Shown here in pieces: positions 8,822 to 17,298 of a stretch of DNA of 64,000 nucleotides. A model generated the notes under the pieces. It was given only the letters and a program-made list of their open reading frames with translations, was not told the DNA's origin and made no database searches. This stretch comes from Rhodovastum atsumiense. GTDB lineage: Bacteria > Pseudomonadota > Alphaproteobacteria > Acetobacterales > Acetobacteraceae. The DNA lies in the NCBI RefSeq assembly GCF_937425535.1, contig NZ_OW485601.1, positions 1,514,501 through 1,578,500 on the forward strand. Reading direction: 5' to 3'. The position numbers and the translations under genes were made by a program. Position 1 is the first letter of the stretch, and every line of letters starts with the position of its first letter.

Positions 8822-9772
8822 ATGCTGCCCGCCCGCTCCTGGATCCTGACCGAAGACTATGCCGGCATGCGCAGCCAGGCGCTCGGCTTCGCGGAAGCCG
8901 CCGGGCTCACGCCCGAGCTCCGCACGCTGCGGCCGCGTGGCCTGTGGCGGCACGTGCCGGCGGCGTGGTGGCCGCGGCCGCTGGCGGCGATCGCGCCGGA
9001 GGGCATCGCGCCGCCCCTGGCGGAGCTGGTCATCGGCTGTGGCGGCAAGCCGGCGGCGGTGGTCGCGGCGCTGGCGCCGCGGATGCGCGCGGTGATTTTG
9101 CAGAACCCGCGCATGTCGCCACGGAAATTCGACCTGGTGGTGGCGGCGCGCCACGACGAGCTGACCGGGCCGAACGTCCTGGTCACGCGCACGGCGCTGC
9201 ATCGCGTGACCCCGGCGCGGCTGGCCGAGGCCGGCACGCTCTGGGCGTCACGTCTGGCCCACCTGCCCCGCCCCCTGGTCGCGGTGCTGGTGGGCGGCAC
9301 CAATGGCCGCTTCCGGCTGGACGCCGAGGTAGGCGGCCGGCTGGCGCAGGATCTCGCGCGGATGATGCAGGGCGACCGGGTCGGGCTGGCGGTCACGCCC
9401 TCGCGCCGGACCGACCCGGCCGTACTCCGCATCCTGCGGGACACGCTGGCGCCGCTCGGGGCCTTCGTGTGGGACATGACCGGCGACAATCCCTATTTCG
9501 GCATGCTGGCGCTGGCGGATGCGATCGTGGTGACCGGTGATTCGGTCTCGATGGTGTCGGAGGCGGTGGCGACGCCGGCACCGGTGATGGTGGCGGAACT
9601 GCCCGGGCGGTCGCGCCGGATCGGCCTGTTCCTGCGCGGGTTGCTCGCCGATGGCCGGATCAGGCCGTTCGAGGGCGCCTTCGCCCACTGGCCGGTCGAA
9701 CCGCTGGACGACACCGCCGCGGTGGCCGCCGAGATGTGCCGCCGCTTCGGCTATACGCCCGCCACCGGCTGA
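8822..9772 (+). CDS. ELM1 / GT-B-like 'mitochondrial fission ELM1' family protein
   Basis: A 316-residue protein of the family named after plant ELM1, widespread in alphaproteobacteria and of unproven bacterial function. The fold is predicted to resemble GT-B glycosyltransferases. Visible features are the N-terminal WILTEDYAGMRSQALGFAEA, the loop CGGKPAAVVAAL (about 78-90), PRMSPRKFDLV and VLVGGTNGRFRL, and the C-terminal half with VVTGDSVSMVSEAVATPAPV. The two glycine-rich loops would fit nucleotide-sugar binding. Some relatives lie in envelope-polysaccharide or lipid A loci, but no such genes are adjacent here. It is followed 80 bases later by a gene of unknown function. Confidence 0.88.
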   Translation: MLPARSWILTEDYAGMRSQALGFAEAAGLTPELRTLRPRGLWRHVPAAWWPRPLAAIAPEGIAPPLAELVIGCGGKPAAVVAALAPRMRAVILQNPRMSPRKFDLVVAARHDELTGPNVLVTRTALHRVTPARLAEAGTLWASRLAHLPRPLVAVLVGGTNGRFRLDAEVGGRLAQDLARMMQGDRVGLAVTPSRRTDPAVLRILRDTLAPLGAFVWDMTGDNPYFGMLALADAIVVTGDSVSMVSEAVATPAPVMVAELPGRSRRIGLFLRGLLADGRIRPFEGAFAHWPVEPLDDTAAVAAEMCRRFGYTPATG

Positions 9773-9852
9773 TCCGCTCCGGCTGTTGTGACCGGCAGAC
9801 CCCGCCACTTGCCGGCACCGTCAGCGCGACAACCGGACAGGGGGAGCAGCGC

Positions 9853-11751
9853 ATGCTGGACATCCGGACCTTCGACGCGCGGCGGGGCGGCAACGTGCTC
9901 TACAAGGCGCTCGCGCATCCGCTCGCGGCCGAGGCCATCGCCGCGCTGTACGACCGCCTTCGGCGGGACGGCCCGGTGGCGGTGGTCGATCCCGAGGACG
10001 TCATCGAGCCGCTGCTGGCGCTGCATCCCGCCGCCCCGCCGATCGCCGGGCTGTTCGTGCAGGACGTCATGGCAATCGGCCGCGTGCGCGCGGGGCTGAC
10101 GGCGCGCCCCCTGACCGAGCTGCCGCACAGCGGCGTGCGGCAGGTGCTGGTCGCGGCCTTCGAGGCGGAACGCATCGTCGCGCGCCTGCGCCCCCTGCTG
10201 CCCCCTGGCGCCGGGATCGTCACGCTGGATGCGGCGCGGCTGCCGGCTTCGCTGCTGACCAATCCCCGCCGCTATCTGGACCCGCTCAATTTCGCCACGA
10301 ACTTCGCCTTCTTCCGCGAGCAGGCCGGGCTCTCGACGCGCCTGGTCACGGCCAATTACTGGGCGGGCTACGGCGCCACCGCGGTGCGGCTGTGGCTGCG
10401 GCTCTACGACGCCGCCGGAACCGTGCTCGCCACCTGGGAGGAAACCCTGCCCGAGGGGCCCGCCGGCCTGGTCATCGACAGCGCGGCGGTGCGCACGCGC
10501 TTCGGCCTGCCCGAGTTCACCGGGCAGCTTTTCCTGCATGCGATCGGGGTGACCGGGCACGACGTGGTGAAATACGCGCTCGACACCTTCGGGCAGGGCG
10601 ACGATGCCAGCCTGTCCTGCACCCACGATGCCAATGCCTGGCCCGCCGACCGCTACGCCGGCCTGCCGGCGCCGGCCCCGGGCGAGCGCGTGATCCTGTG
10701 GGTGCAGAACAGCCACGCCGTGCCGATCCCGCCCGCTGCGCTCGCGCTCGATCGCATGGGGGCGGAACAGCCGGTGCCCCTGGCCGAACCGGTGCCGCCC
10801 TTCGCCTCTGTCGCGTTGGACGTGGCGACGTTGCTGCCCCGGCTGGCCTGGCCCGCACAGATCGAAGTGCGGACCGGCCGGCACCTGGTCCGCCCCCGCT
10901 ACGAAGTCTTGCGCGAGGGTCGTACCCGCATCGCCCATGTGAACGTCGAACGGGCCGACCTGCAGCCCGATCCGCAGATCCCGCGCCTGCCGGCCCCGCT
11001 CGGGCGCGGCTACCTGCTGCCGCTGCCGGTGCTGCCACGGACACGCTTCCGCACGCTGATCCTGCCCACGCCGATGGCGACGACCCAGGCCGAATTGCCG
11101 CTGCGCCTCGACGTATTCGACCCGCAGGGCAGGCCGGTCGCCGGACATTTCCTCGGTTGCCTGCCGCGCGACCACGCCCTGGCGGTGGACCTCGACGACA
11201 TCCTGCCGGCGCAGGCCCTGGCCGAAGGCGGACATGCCGAGCTGGTCTACGATTTTCGCGCCGGCGGCACGGCGGATGGCTGGCTGCACGGCCTCGTGCG
11301 CGCGGAAGAGCGCAGCAGCGGCCACGCCGCCGAGAGCAGCTTCGGCGCGCATATCTTCAACGTGCCGATGACCTATCGCGACGAGCCGCAATCCTACGCG
11401 GGGCCACCCCCAGGCTTGTCCACGCGGCTGTTCCTCCGCCTCGGCGACGCCACGCAGCCCGGCTTCGCGGTGCTGATCTATCCGGCCTCCGCGGCATGGC
11501 ACGCCAGTTCGGACACAAAACTGCTGCTGCATGACGCGGCCGGACAGGTGATCGCCGAAAAGGCGATCGCGATCCCCTGCTCGGGGTCGGCGCTGGTGTT
11601 CCCGCAGGCGCTGTTCGGGGAAGCGCTGCTGGCACGAGCAGGCGCGCAAGGCTACGTGCTGGTGCGCGACGCCGGCTGCCGGCTTTTCGGCTATCATGGA
11701 TTGATGCGCGAGAATGGCCGCTTCAGCCTCGACCACATGTTTGGATTCTGA
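9853..11751 (+). CDS. Large protein of unknown function (632 residues)
   Basis: I do not recognise this protein. The start at ATG 9853 is preceded by a purine-rich GGGGAGCAG. The N-terminal 110 residues are helical and charged. From about 140 the sequence alternates hydrophobic and polar residues like successive beta sandwiches, with repeated themes such as LWLRLYDAAGTVLATWEE, LRLDVFDPQGRPVAGHF and LLLHDAAGQVIAEKAIA that look like three related strands-and-loop units. It has no signal peptide, membrane segment or obvious catalytic motif. Its base composition matches its neighbours, so it is probably a long-term resident and not a recent import. It may be co-transcribed with the ELM1-family gene. 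Confidence 0.75.
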   Translation: MLDIRTFDARRGGNVLYKALAHPLAAEAIAALYDRLRRDGPVAVVDPEDVIEPLLALHPAAPPIAGLFVQDVMAIGRVRAGLTARPLTELPHSGVRQVLVAAFEAERIVARLRPLLPPGAGIVTLDAARLPASLLTNPRRYLDPLNFATNFAFFREQAGLSTRLVTANYWAGYGATAVRLWLRLYDAAGTVLATWEETLPEGPAGLVIDSAAVRTRFGLPEFTGQLFLHAIGVTGHDVVKYALDTFGQGDDASLSCTHDANAWPADRYAGLPAPAPGERVILWVQNSHAVPIPPAALALDRMGAEQPVPLAEPVPPFASVALDVATLLPRLAWPAQIEVRTGRHLVRPRYEVLREGRTRIAHVNVERADLQPDPQIPRLPAPLGRGYLLPLPVLPRTRFRTLILPTPMATTQAELPLRLDVFDPQGRPVAGHFLGCLPRDHALAVDLDDILPAQALAEGGHAELVYDFRAGGTADGWLHGLVRAEERSSGHAAESSFGAHIFNVPMTYRDEPQSYAGPPPGLSTRLFLRLGDATQPGFAVLIYPASAAWHASSDTKLLLHDAAGQVIAEKAIAIPCSGSALVFPQALFGEALLARAGAQGYVLVRDAGCRLFGYHGLMRENGRFSLDHMFGF

Positions 11752-11941
11752 CCGGCTGGCCGCATCGCACGGCCGCGCCTGTTGCGGCCGCGCCGATCGC
11801 GGCGCTGAATTCGCGCCGGATCGGGAACAGTGGAGCCAGGGCAATGACGAAAGACGGCAGCGGGCAACTGGCACCTTCCGGACGCGATCCCGCTGGACCA
11901 CAGCCCGCAACGGCTCAGGGCGAGACAATCCGTCGCCAGCC

Positions 11942-11973
11942 GCCCGGCGCTGGGTGGCCACCCAGCGCCGGGC
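11942..11973. terminator. Perfect 32-base palindrome, probable bidirectional terminator
   Basis: A perfect inverted repeat, GCCCGGCGCTGGGTGG at 11942-11957 followed at once by its complement at 11958-11973. It lies between the convergent 632-residue gene and the broken CHASE2 gene. There is no T-run after it, so it may be a Rho-dependent or RNA-stabilising end, or a cruciform-forming element. Confidence 0.55.
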
Positions 11974-12039
11974 GCTCCCTTCGGAACAGGGGCAATTTAG
12001 CACCGCCGCCTGTAACAAGGGCAAAGCCCTGGCCTTTTC

Positions 12040-13125
12040 TTAATCTTCGAGCACATGGCAAACCACCGGCTGCGCCTTCCCTTTGGCGAAGACCGGGCCG
12101 ATCGCACGCAACCGGAACGCATCGCCCAGCAAGGCCCGGGTCGTCCCGCTGACGAGCACCGTGCAGGCCGGCGTGCCTTCCCCGGTCCTCGTCAGCCGCT
12201 TTGCCGCGGTCATGATGCGCGCGGCGGCGCCACAGCTCCTCGGCGATCGGCGCGGACACATGCGCCGAGAACAGCCGCATCAGCACGGCGCGCTGCGCCG
12301 CCTCGGCGTAGCTCACGATGGCGGCGCTGAGCAGGGTGGCGCCGAGCCAGCCAGTGACGAACGGCACCACCGGCAGTCAAAGCCCGGCCAGGAAGGCGGC
12401 ATGGACGGTCACGAACAGCAGGACGGTGCCACCGGCACTGACCACGGCCAGCAGCCAAAGCTGGCGCACCCCCACGCCCGCCACCGCGCCCAGCAGCACG
12501 AGCAGGCCGATCAACGGGGATTCCACCGGTCGCGGCAGCGGGCGCGTGGGTACCAGGCCCTCGAGCCCGTGCGCCACCAGTTGGGCCGCGAACAGCCCGT
12601 GCAGGGTGACGCCGGGCAACAGGTGTTCGCTGACCGCGTTCATCGGCGTGGCCACGGGATCCTTGACGCTGTCGGCGGCGGTGCCGAGCACGGCGATCCG
12701 GCCCCGCAGCGCCGCCGCCAGCACTTTGCCCTCCAGCAGGTCGCGCAGGGGAAAGGCGCGCAATCGCGTGGCCGGGCGGAATTCACGCAGGATCTGGTAG
12801 CCGCGCGTATCAAGCCGGGCGTAGCCGCCGACCGTGCCGTCGAGCGGCCCCAGCGACACGCGGCCCAGGCGGAGGAAGCCTTGTGCATCGGCTGCCGGTT
12901 CCAGGCCCGCATCGGCCAGATAGAGCAGGGCGAGCTTCAGGCTGAACGCTTCCCCCCATCCGTCCTTGCCGCTGAGATAGAGCAAACCGCGCCGCGCCAC
13001 GCCGCCACGATCGAGCACCAGATCGGAAAACCCGTTGCGGTCAGAGGCCCGGATGGAAGCAGGCGCCGGAATGCCGCCCCGCAGCGCCGCCGCCGATGCG
13101 TCGGACAGCCTTTGGCGGGCGGCTC
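12040..13125 (-). pseudogene. CHASE2-domain adenylate cyclase-like gene, degenerate
   Basis: Reading on the minus strand, 13125 to about 12380 encodes a CHASE2 sensor domain: GLLYLSGKDGWGEAFSLKLA, GYARLDTRGYQILREFRP and GRIAVLGTAADSVKDPVATP. Membrane helices follow (from about 12520). An in-frame TGA at 12377-12379 interrupts the helices, and the same frame then resumes (VVPFVTGWLGATLLSAAIVS, then VLMRLFSAHVSAPIAEELWR). Around 12245 there is a deletion plus frame change, so nearly the whole nucleotide-cyclase catalytic domain is missing. Only its tail remains (FRLRAIGPVFAKGKAQPVV to 12040). The N-terminus also seems lost where the locus abuts the CHAT gene head to head. The gene cannot make a working enzyme. 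Confidence 0.85.
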
Positions 13126-14619
13126 GCCCATGACGCCCTGCAACGGGCCGGACGGCTGGCCGAACAGCGCCACGATGCCCGCGCCGCGTCATTGAGCCTG
13201 GGGTCCCTGGGCGAGCTGTACGCAACCGCCGGCCGGCGCACGGAAGCGGCGATGCTGGCCGCGCAGGCGATCTTCCAGGCGTAGCAGGTCGGGGCGACGG
13301 ACCTGCTGTACCGCTGGGAATGGCTGCGCGGTCGCCGCCAACCGGCGGGCCGTCGTGGCGCTGCAGACCGTCCGCCCGGACATTCCCGTCGATTATGCCG
13401 ATGGCCGTTCCTCGTTCCGCGAGACCATCGGCCCGCTTTACCTCGAACTCACCGACCTGCTGCTGCAGGAAGCGGCCGGGCGCAACGGCCAGCCGCAAAC
13501 GGCCCCGCTGCTGCTGGAAGCGCGCACCACGATGGAGGCGCTCAAGACCGCGGAGGTGCGTGACTACTTCCGCGATCCCTGCCTCGCGCCGCTACAGGCG
13601 CACGGCACCGGCGCCTCCGGCACCCCGGGGCGGACGGCGACGCTCTATCCGATCATCCTGGGGGACCGCCTCGAATTGCTGCTTGCCTTCACCGATGGCC
13701 GGCAGCTTCAGGTCATCACCCGCATCGACGAAGCCAGCCTCGGCGCGATGGTGCGCCAGTTGCGGCGCGAGCTGGAAACGGTGGGCACGCGGGAATTCCT
13801 GCCGTCATCACAGCGCCTTTACGATTTGGTGCTGCGGCCGCTGGAACCGGAGCTCGCCGCGCGGCAGGTCGAGACGCTGATCGTCGTGCCCGATGGCGTG
13901 CTGCGCAGCATCCCCTTCGGTGCCCTGCATGACGGCCGGCATTTCCTGACCGAACGCTATGCCGTCGCCACCGAACTCGGCCTGACCCTGTTCGATCCCA
14001 AACCGATCGCGCGCCAGCAGTTGCGTGCCCTGCTGTCGGGCCTGTCGAAATCGGTGCAGGACTATCCGCCGCTACCCTTCGTCACCGACGAGATCCGTTC
14101 GCTCAGCCACATCGCCCGCGACAACACCGTGCTCACCGACAACAGTTCCGCAGCCTGCGCATCGAGCAGGCGCTGCAGAGGGTGCCTTATTCGGTCATCC
14201 ACATCGCCTCGCACGGCGAATTCAGCAGCGATCCCGACAGGTCCTTCATCCTGACCTATGACGGGCGCCTCACCCTCGATGAACTGGAAGCCGCGGTGAA
14301 GCAGGGCGCGTTCCGTGACCAGCCGCTCGAGTTGCTCACGCTGAGCGCCTGCCAGACCGCCGCAGGCGATGACCGAGCGGCGCTCGGCCTTGCCGGCATC
14401 GCCATCAAGGCCGGAGCGCGCAGTGCTGTCGCCAGCCTGTGGTCCATCAACGACGAAGCCACTTCCCGGCTGATCACCCGATTCTACGAGCAATTGCACG
14501 CACCGGGCATGAACAAGGCACAGGCGCTGCAGACGGTCCAGATGGAACTGATCCGCGAGCCGCGCTTCCGCCATCCCGGCTACTGGTCTCCGTTCCTCGT
14601 CATCGGCAACTGGCTGTAG
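13096..14619 (+). pseudogene. TPR-CHAT caspase-like protein gene, broken by stop and frameshifts
   Basis: Fragments of one CHAT (caspase-like) protein lie in three frames. At 13096-13284 there is the end of a TPR-like helical region ending in an in-frame TAG where CAG is expected. At about 13340 the frame shifts and 13355-14145 encodes a linker and the front of the CHAT domain (LIVVPDGVLRSIPFGALHDG). A second frameshift at about 14145 restores IEQALQRVPYSVIHIASHGE and LTLSACQTAAGDDRA up to 14619. The catalytic His (HIASHG) and Cys (SACQTA) are both intact in the last fragment. The 5' end is missing where it meets the CHASE2 remnant. Sequencing error cannot explain three separate lesions easily. 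Confidence 0.85.
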
Positions 14620-14624
14620 GATCC

Positions 14625-15398
14625 ATGGAACGGCCTGCACAAGATCCGGCCGCCCCACTGCAGGCCCGCAGACGGCTCTGGCTCGGCCTGCTTGCCATGT
14701 GCGTCGTCCCCCCGGCCGCGGCGCAGCCGAAACAGGACACTCCCCCCGCCTCCGCCAAGGCCGGATCGGGAAACGAGTCCCCGCGCACCATCCGCTACGT
14801 CCCGCGCCACGACCGCGGCGCCCCGGAGAGCCGGGTCAGCGGCGGCACGCGCGGACAGGAGGCCGGGCAGATGCGGATCGACGTGCTGGCCCCCCGGCAG
14901 GTTGGCCTGACCCTGCAGCCGCAGCCAACGCTCTACTGGTTCAGTTCGCGGCCGGTCACGGCCCAGGTCGAGATCACCCTGGTCATCGACGACGCCACCA
15001 ACAGGACCATCCTGAAGACACCGCTGCCGGGACCGCTGCAAGCGGGCATCCATGGCTTCCCCCTCGCGGCCACCAGGGCGCGGCTGACGCGCGAGGTCGA
15101 TTACCAGTGGACCGTCACCATCGTGCTGTCGCCGCAGGCGCCATCACGCAACATCGTCGCGAGCGGCATGATCAGGCAGGTCGGTTCGGCGCCAGGCGAG
15201 AGCACGATCACGGCGAACCGGCCGGATGCTGCCGCCTATGCGCTGGCCGGGATATGGTACGATGCGGTCGACGCACTCTGCCGCGACATCGCCCTCGCTC
15301 CCGGCGACCGCCAACTGCGGCTGCAGCGCGCGTTCCTGCTCGACCAGGTCGGATTGCACGAGGCGGCCGCCTTCGACCGGCAAAATCCCCAGCCATGA
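14625..15398 (+). CDS. DUF928 family exported protein
   Basis: A 257-residue protein with a signal peptide: positively charged start (PLQARRRL), hydrophobic core LWLGLLAMCVV and AAA-Q cleavage at about residue 35. The mature part matches DUF928: APRQVGLTLQPQPTLYWFSS, VEITLVIDDATNRTILKT, and DYQWTVTIVLSPQAPSRNIV followed by a C-terminal helical segment. In cyanobacteria and some alphaproteobacteria DUF928 genes sit with CHAT proteases and TpsB-type secretion proteins, as here. The function is not known. The ATG at 14625 is five bases after the CHAT stop. It appears intact although its neighbours are broken. Confidence 0.88.
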   Translation: MERPAQDPAAPLQARRRLWLGLLAMCVVPPAAAQPKQDTPPASAKAGSGNESPRTIRYVPRHDRGAPESRVSGGTRGQEAGQMRIDVLAPRQVGLTLQPQPTLYWFSSRPVTAQVEITLVIDDATNRTILKTPLPGPLQAGIHGFPLAATRARLTREVDYQWTVTIVLSPQAPSRNIVASGMIRQVGSAPGESTITANRPDAAAYALAGIWYDAVDALCRDIALAPGDRQLRLQRAFLLDQVGLHEAAAFDRQNPQP

Positions 15399-15455
15399 GC
15401 GGCAGCTTCGCCCGCCATTGCCGTAGCGCCGGCCATACCCGGGATCCATGCCACG

Positions 15456-17121
15456 GTGACGGCGCGTCCCCTGGCCTGCCGGACACGGGTCCTGCCGGCC
15501 TGTCTCGCGATCTTGCTGGGCGCCCCGGCAGGCATGCCCCGGGCCGCCGACGCGCCGCAGCCACGCCGCCCCGCCTTCGTGCTGCCGGTGGTGCCGCCCG
15601 CCGCCCCCGGGCCGACGCGCCCGATGGGGCCAGGCTTCATGCTCCGCCGGGTGGAGGTCACCGACAACACGGTGCTGCCGGACTCCGTCATCACCGACCT
15701 GACCACGCCGTTCGTCGGCCATGCCATCGACGCGGCCGGCCTCGAGGAACTGCGCACCCGGCTGACGATGGCCTATGTCGAGCGCGGCTACATCAATTCG
15801 GGCGCCGTCCTGCCGGACCAGGAAATCCGGGACGGCGTCGTGACCTACCGCGTGATCGAGGGACGGGTCACCGACATCGAGGTCACCGGCACAAGATGGC
15901 TCTCGCCCCGCTACGTGCGCAACCGGCTGGCCAACATCACCCCGCCCCTCAACATCCATAACCTGGAAGCGCATGTCCAGTTTTTGCTGCAGGATCCAGT
16001 GATCCAGCGCATGAACGTCGAACTGGTGCCCGGCCTGGCCCCCGGCGAGGCCCGGCTGGTGGCCGAGGTGACCGAACGCCCGTTGCTCTCGCTGGGGGCC
16101 AGCGTCTCCAACGACACGCCGCCGAATGTCGGCAGCCTGCATGGCCAGCTCAACGCCACGCTGCGCAGCCTGACGGGATGGGGCGATGCGCTGGACCTGT
16201 ATTACGGCCGCACCGGCGGCATGAACGAAGGCAGCGTGGCCTGGGCCCTGCCCCTGACCGAAGGCGGCACCACCTTCTCCGTCCGGTGGGACTACAACGG
16301 GGCCGGCGTGGTCTCCGAGCCATTCCAGGACCTTAACATCGACAGCACCACCCAGACCGTCGGTGTCGCCGTCAGCGTTCCGCTCTATCGCAGCGTCGCG
16401 CGCGCTGACGTTCACCCTGGGCCTCGACCGCCGCAGCAACGATACCTCGCTGCTCGGCGAGCCGTTCTCGTTTTCACCGGGATATGTCGATGGCCACGCC
16501 AGCGCCAGCATCCTGCGGCTGTCGCTGGACTGGATCGACCGGCGCACCGACCAGGTGATCGCGCTGCGCTCCACGCTCAGCCGTGGCCTCCCCATCCTGG
16601 GCGCGACCAATCCCACGCAACCGCCGAACGCGGACTTCACGACGTGGCTCGGACAGGCGCAGTACGTGCACAGCGTGCTCGGCACCTGGCAGGTGATCGG
16701 TCGCGGCGCCGTGCAGCTCACCAACGCACCGCTGCTGCCGTTCGAGCAACTGGCGATCGGCGGCGGCACCACGGTGCGAGGCTACCGGCAGAACGCGCTG
16801 GTGCGCGACAACGGGGACCTTCTCTCCGTCGAAGGGCGGATTCCCATCCTCGACCTGTCGGTGCCGGGTGTCGCCGCATGGGACTGGCGCGGCCCGCTGC
16901 AGTTCGCACCCTTCATCGACTACGGTGGCGGCTGGAACACGCGCTATCCCACGTCACGTCCCCGCAGCATCTGGAGCATCGGCGCCGGCCTGCGCTGGGA
17001 CATCCCCGACCGGCTGTCCGTGCAGGTCTATTACGGCCACGCGATGACCAGCCTCAATCCGCCGGATCACGACCTGCAGGACGACGGCATCTACTTCCGC
17101 ATTACCGCCCTGCCGTTCTGA
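15456..17121 (+). pseudogene. Two-partner-secretion outer-membrane transporter (ShlB/FhaC/TpsB), frameshifted
   Basis: The reading starts at GTG 15456 with a signal peptide (about 1-30). A POTRA_2 domain follows (about 62-145: FMLRRVEVTDNTVLPDSVIT, then AYVERGYINSGAVLPDQEI). The transporter barrel begins at about 215 with SLGASVSNDTPPNVG. After VSVPLYRSVARA, near 16398-16408, the frame must change by one base, in a GCGCGCGC run. The correct barrel then continues in the next frame from ALTFTLGLDRRSND to the typical aromatic C-terminus ITALPF at 17121, including the conserved region GGGTTVRGYRQNALVRDNGD. Everything outside that one slip looks well conserved, so this may be a recent mutation, a phase-variable tract or a sequencing error. 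Confidence 0.88.
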
Positions 17122-17195
17122 CCGCCGGAACAGGACCCATCCCGTCCGGCAGCGTAACCTGACCAAGCCGGATCAGGTAAAAGCACGTCGAATTT

Positions 17196-17229
17196 TGATA
17201 ATTATCATTTGCACTCCACGCAATATAAT
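17196..17229 (+). promoter_or_regulatory. AT-rich promoter region with 12-base palindrome
   Basis: In a stretch much richer in A and T than the rest of the window, TTATCA (17202-17207) and TATAAT (17224-17229) are 16 bases apart and make a plausible sigma-70 promoter for the gene starting at 17299. The perfect palindrome TGATAATTATCA (17196-17207) covers the -35 position and resembles part of a Fur-type box. Operator function is inference. Confidence 0.45.
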
Positions 17230-17298
17230 TCACTTGCCTTTTATTTTACAAATTATATGGTCGCTTATCATTGATTATAAATTAATAAGGACAGCAAA

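Noticed and set aside
8822-9772. Assigning the ELM1-family gene as a lipid A or mitochondrial-type fission protein
   Set aside because: The family name comes from plants and no lipid A genes adjoin it, so a function was not assigned.
9751-12024. A 757-residue minus-strand frame under the 632-residue gene
   Set aside because: It has shadow composition with no domain, and the plus-strand frame has a proper start context and protein-like sequence.
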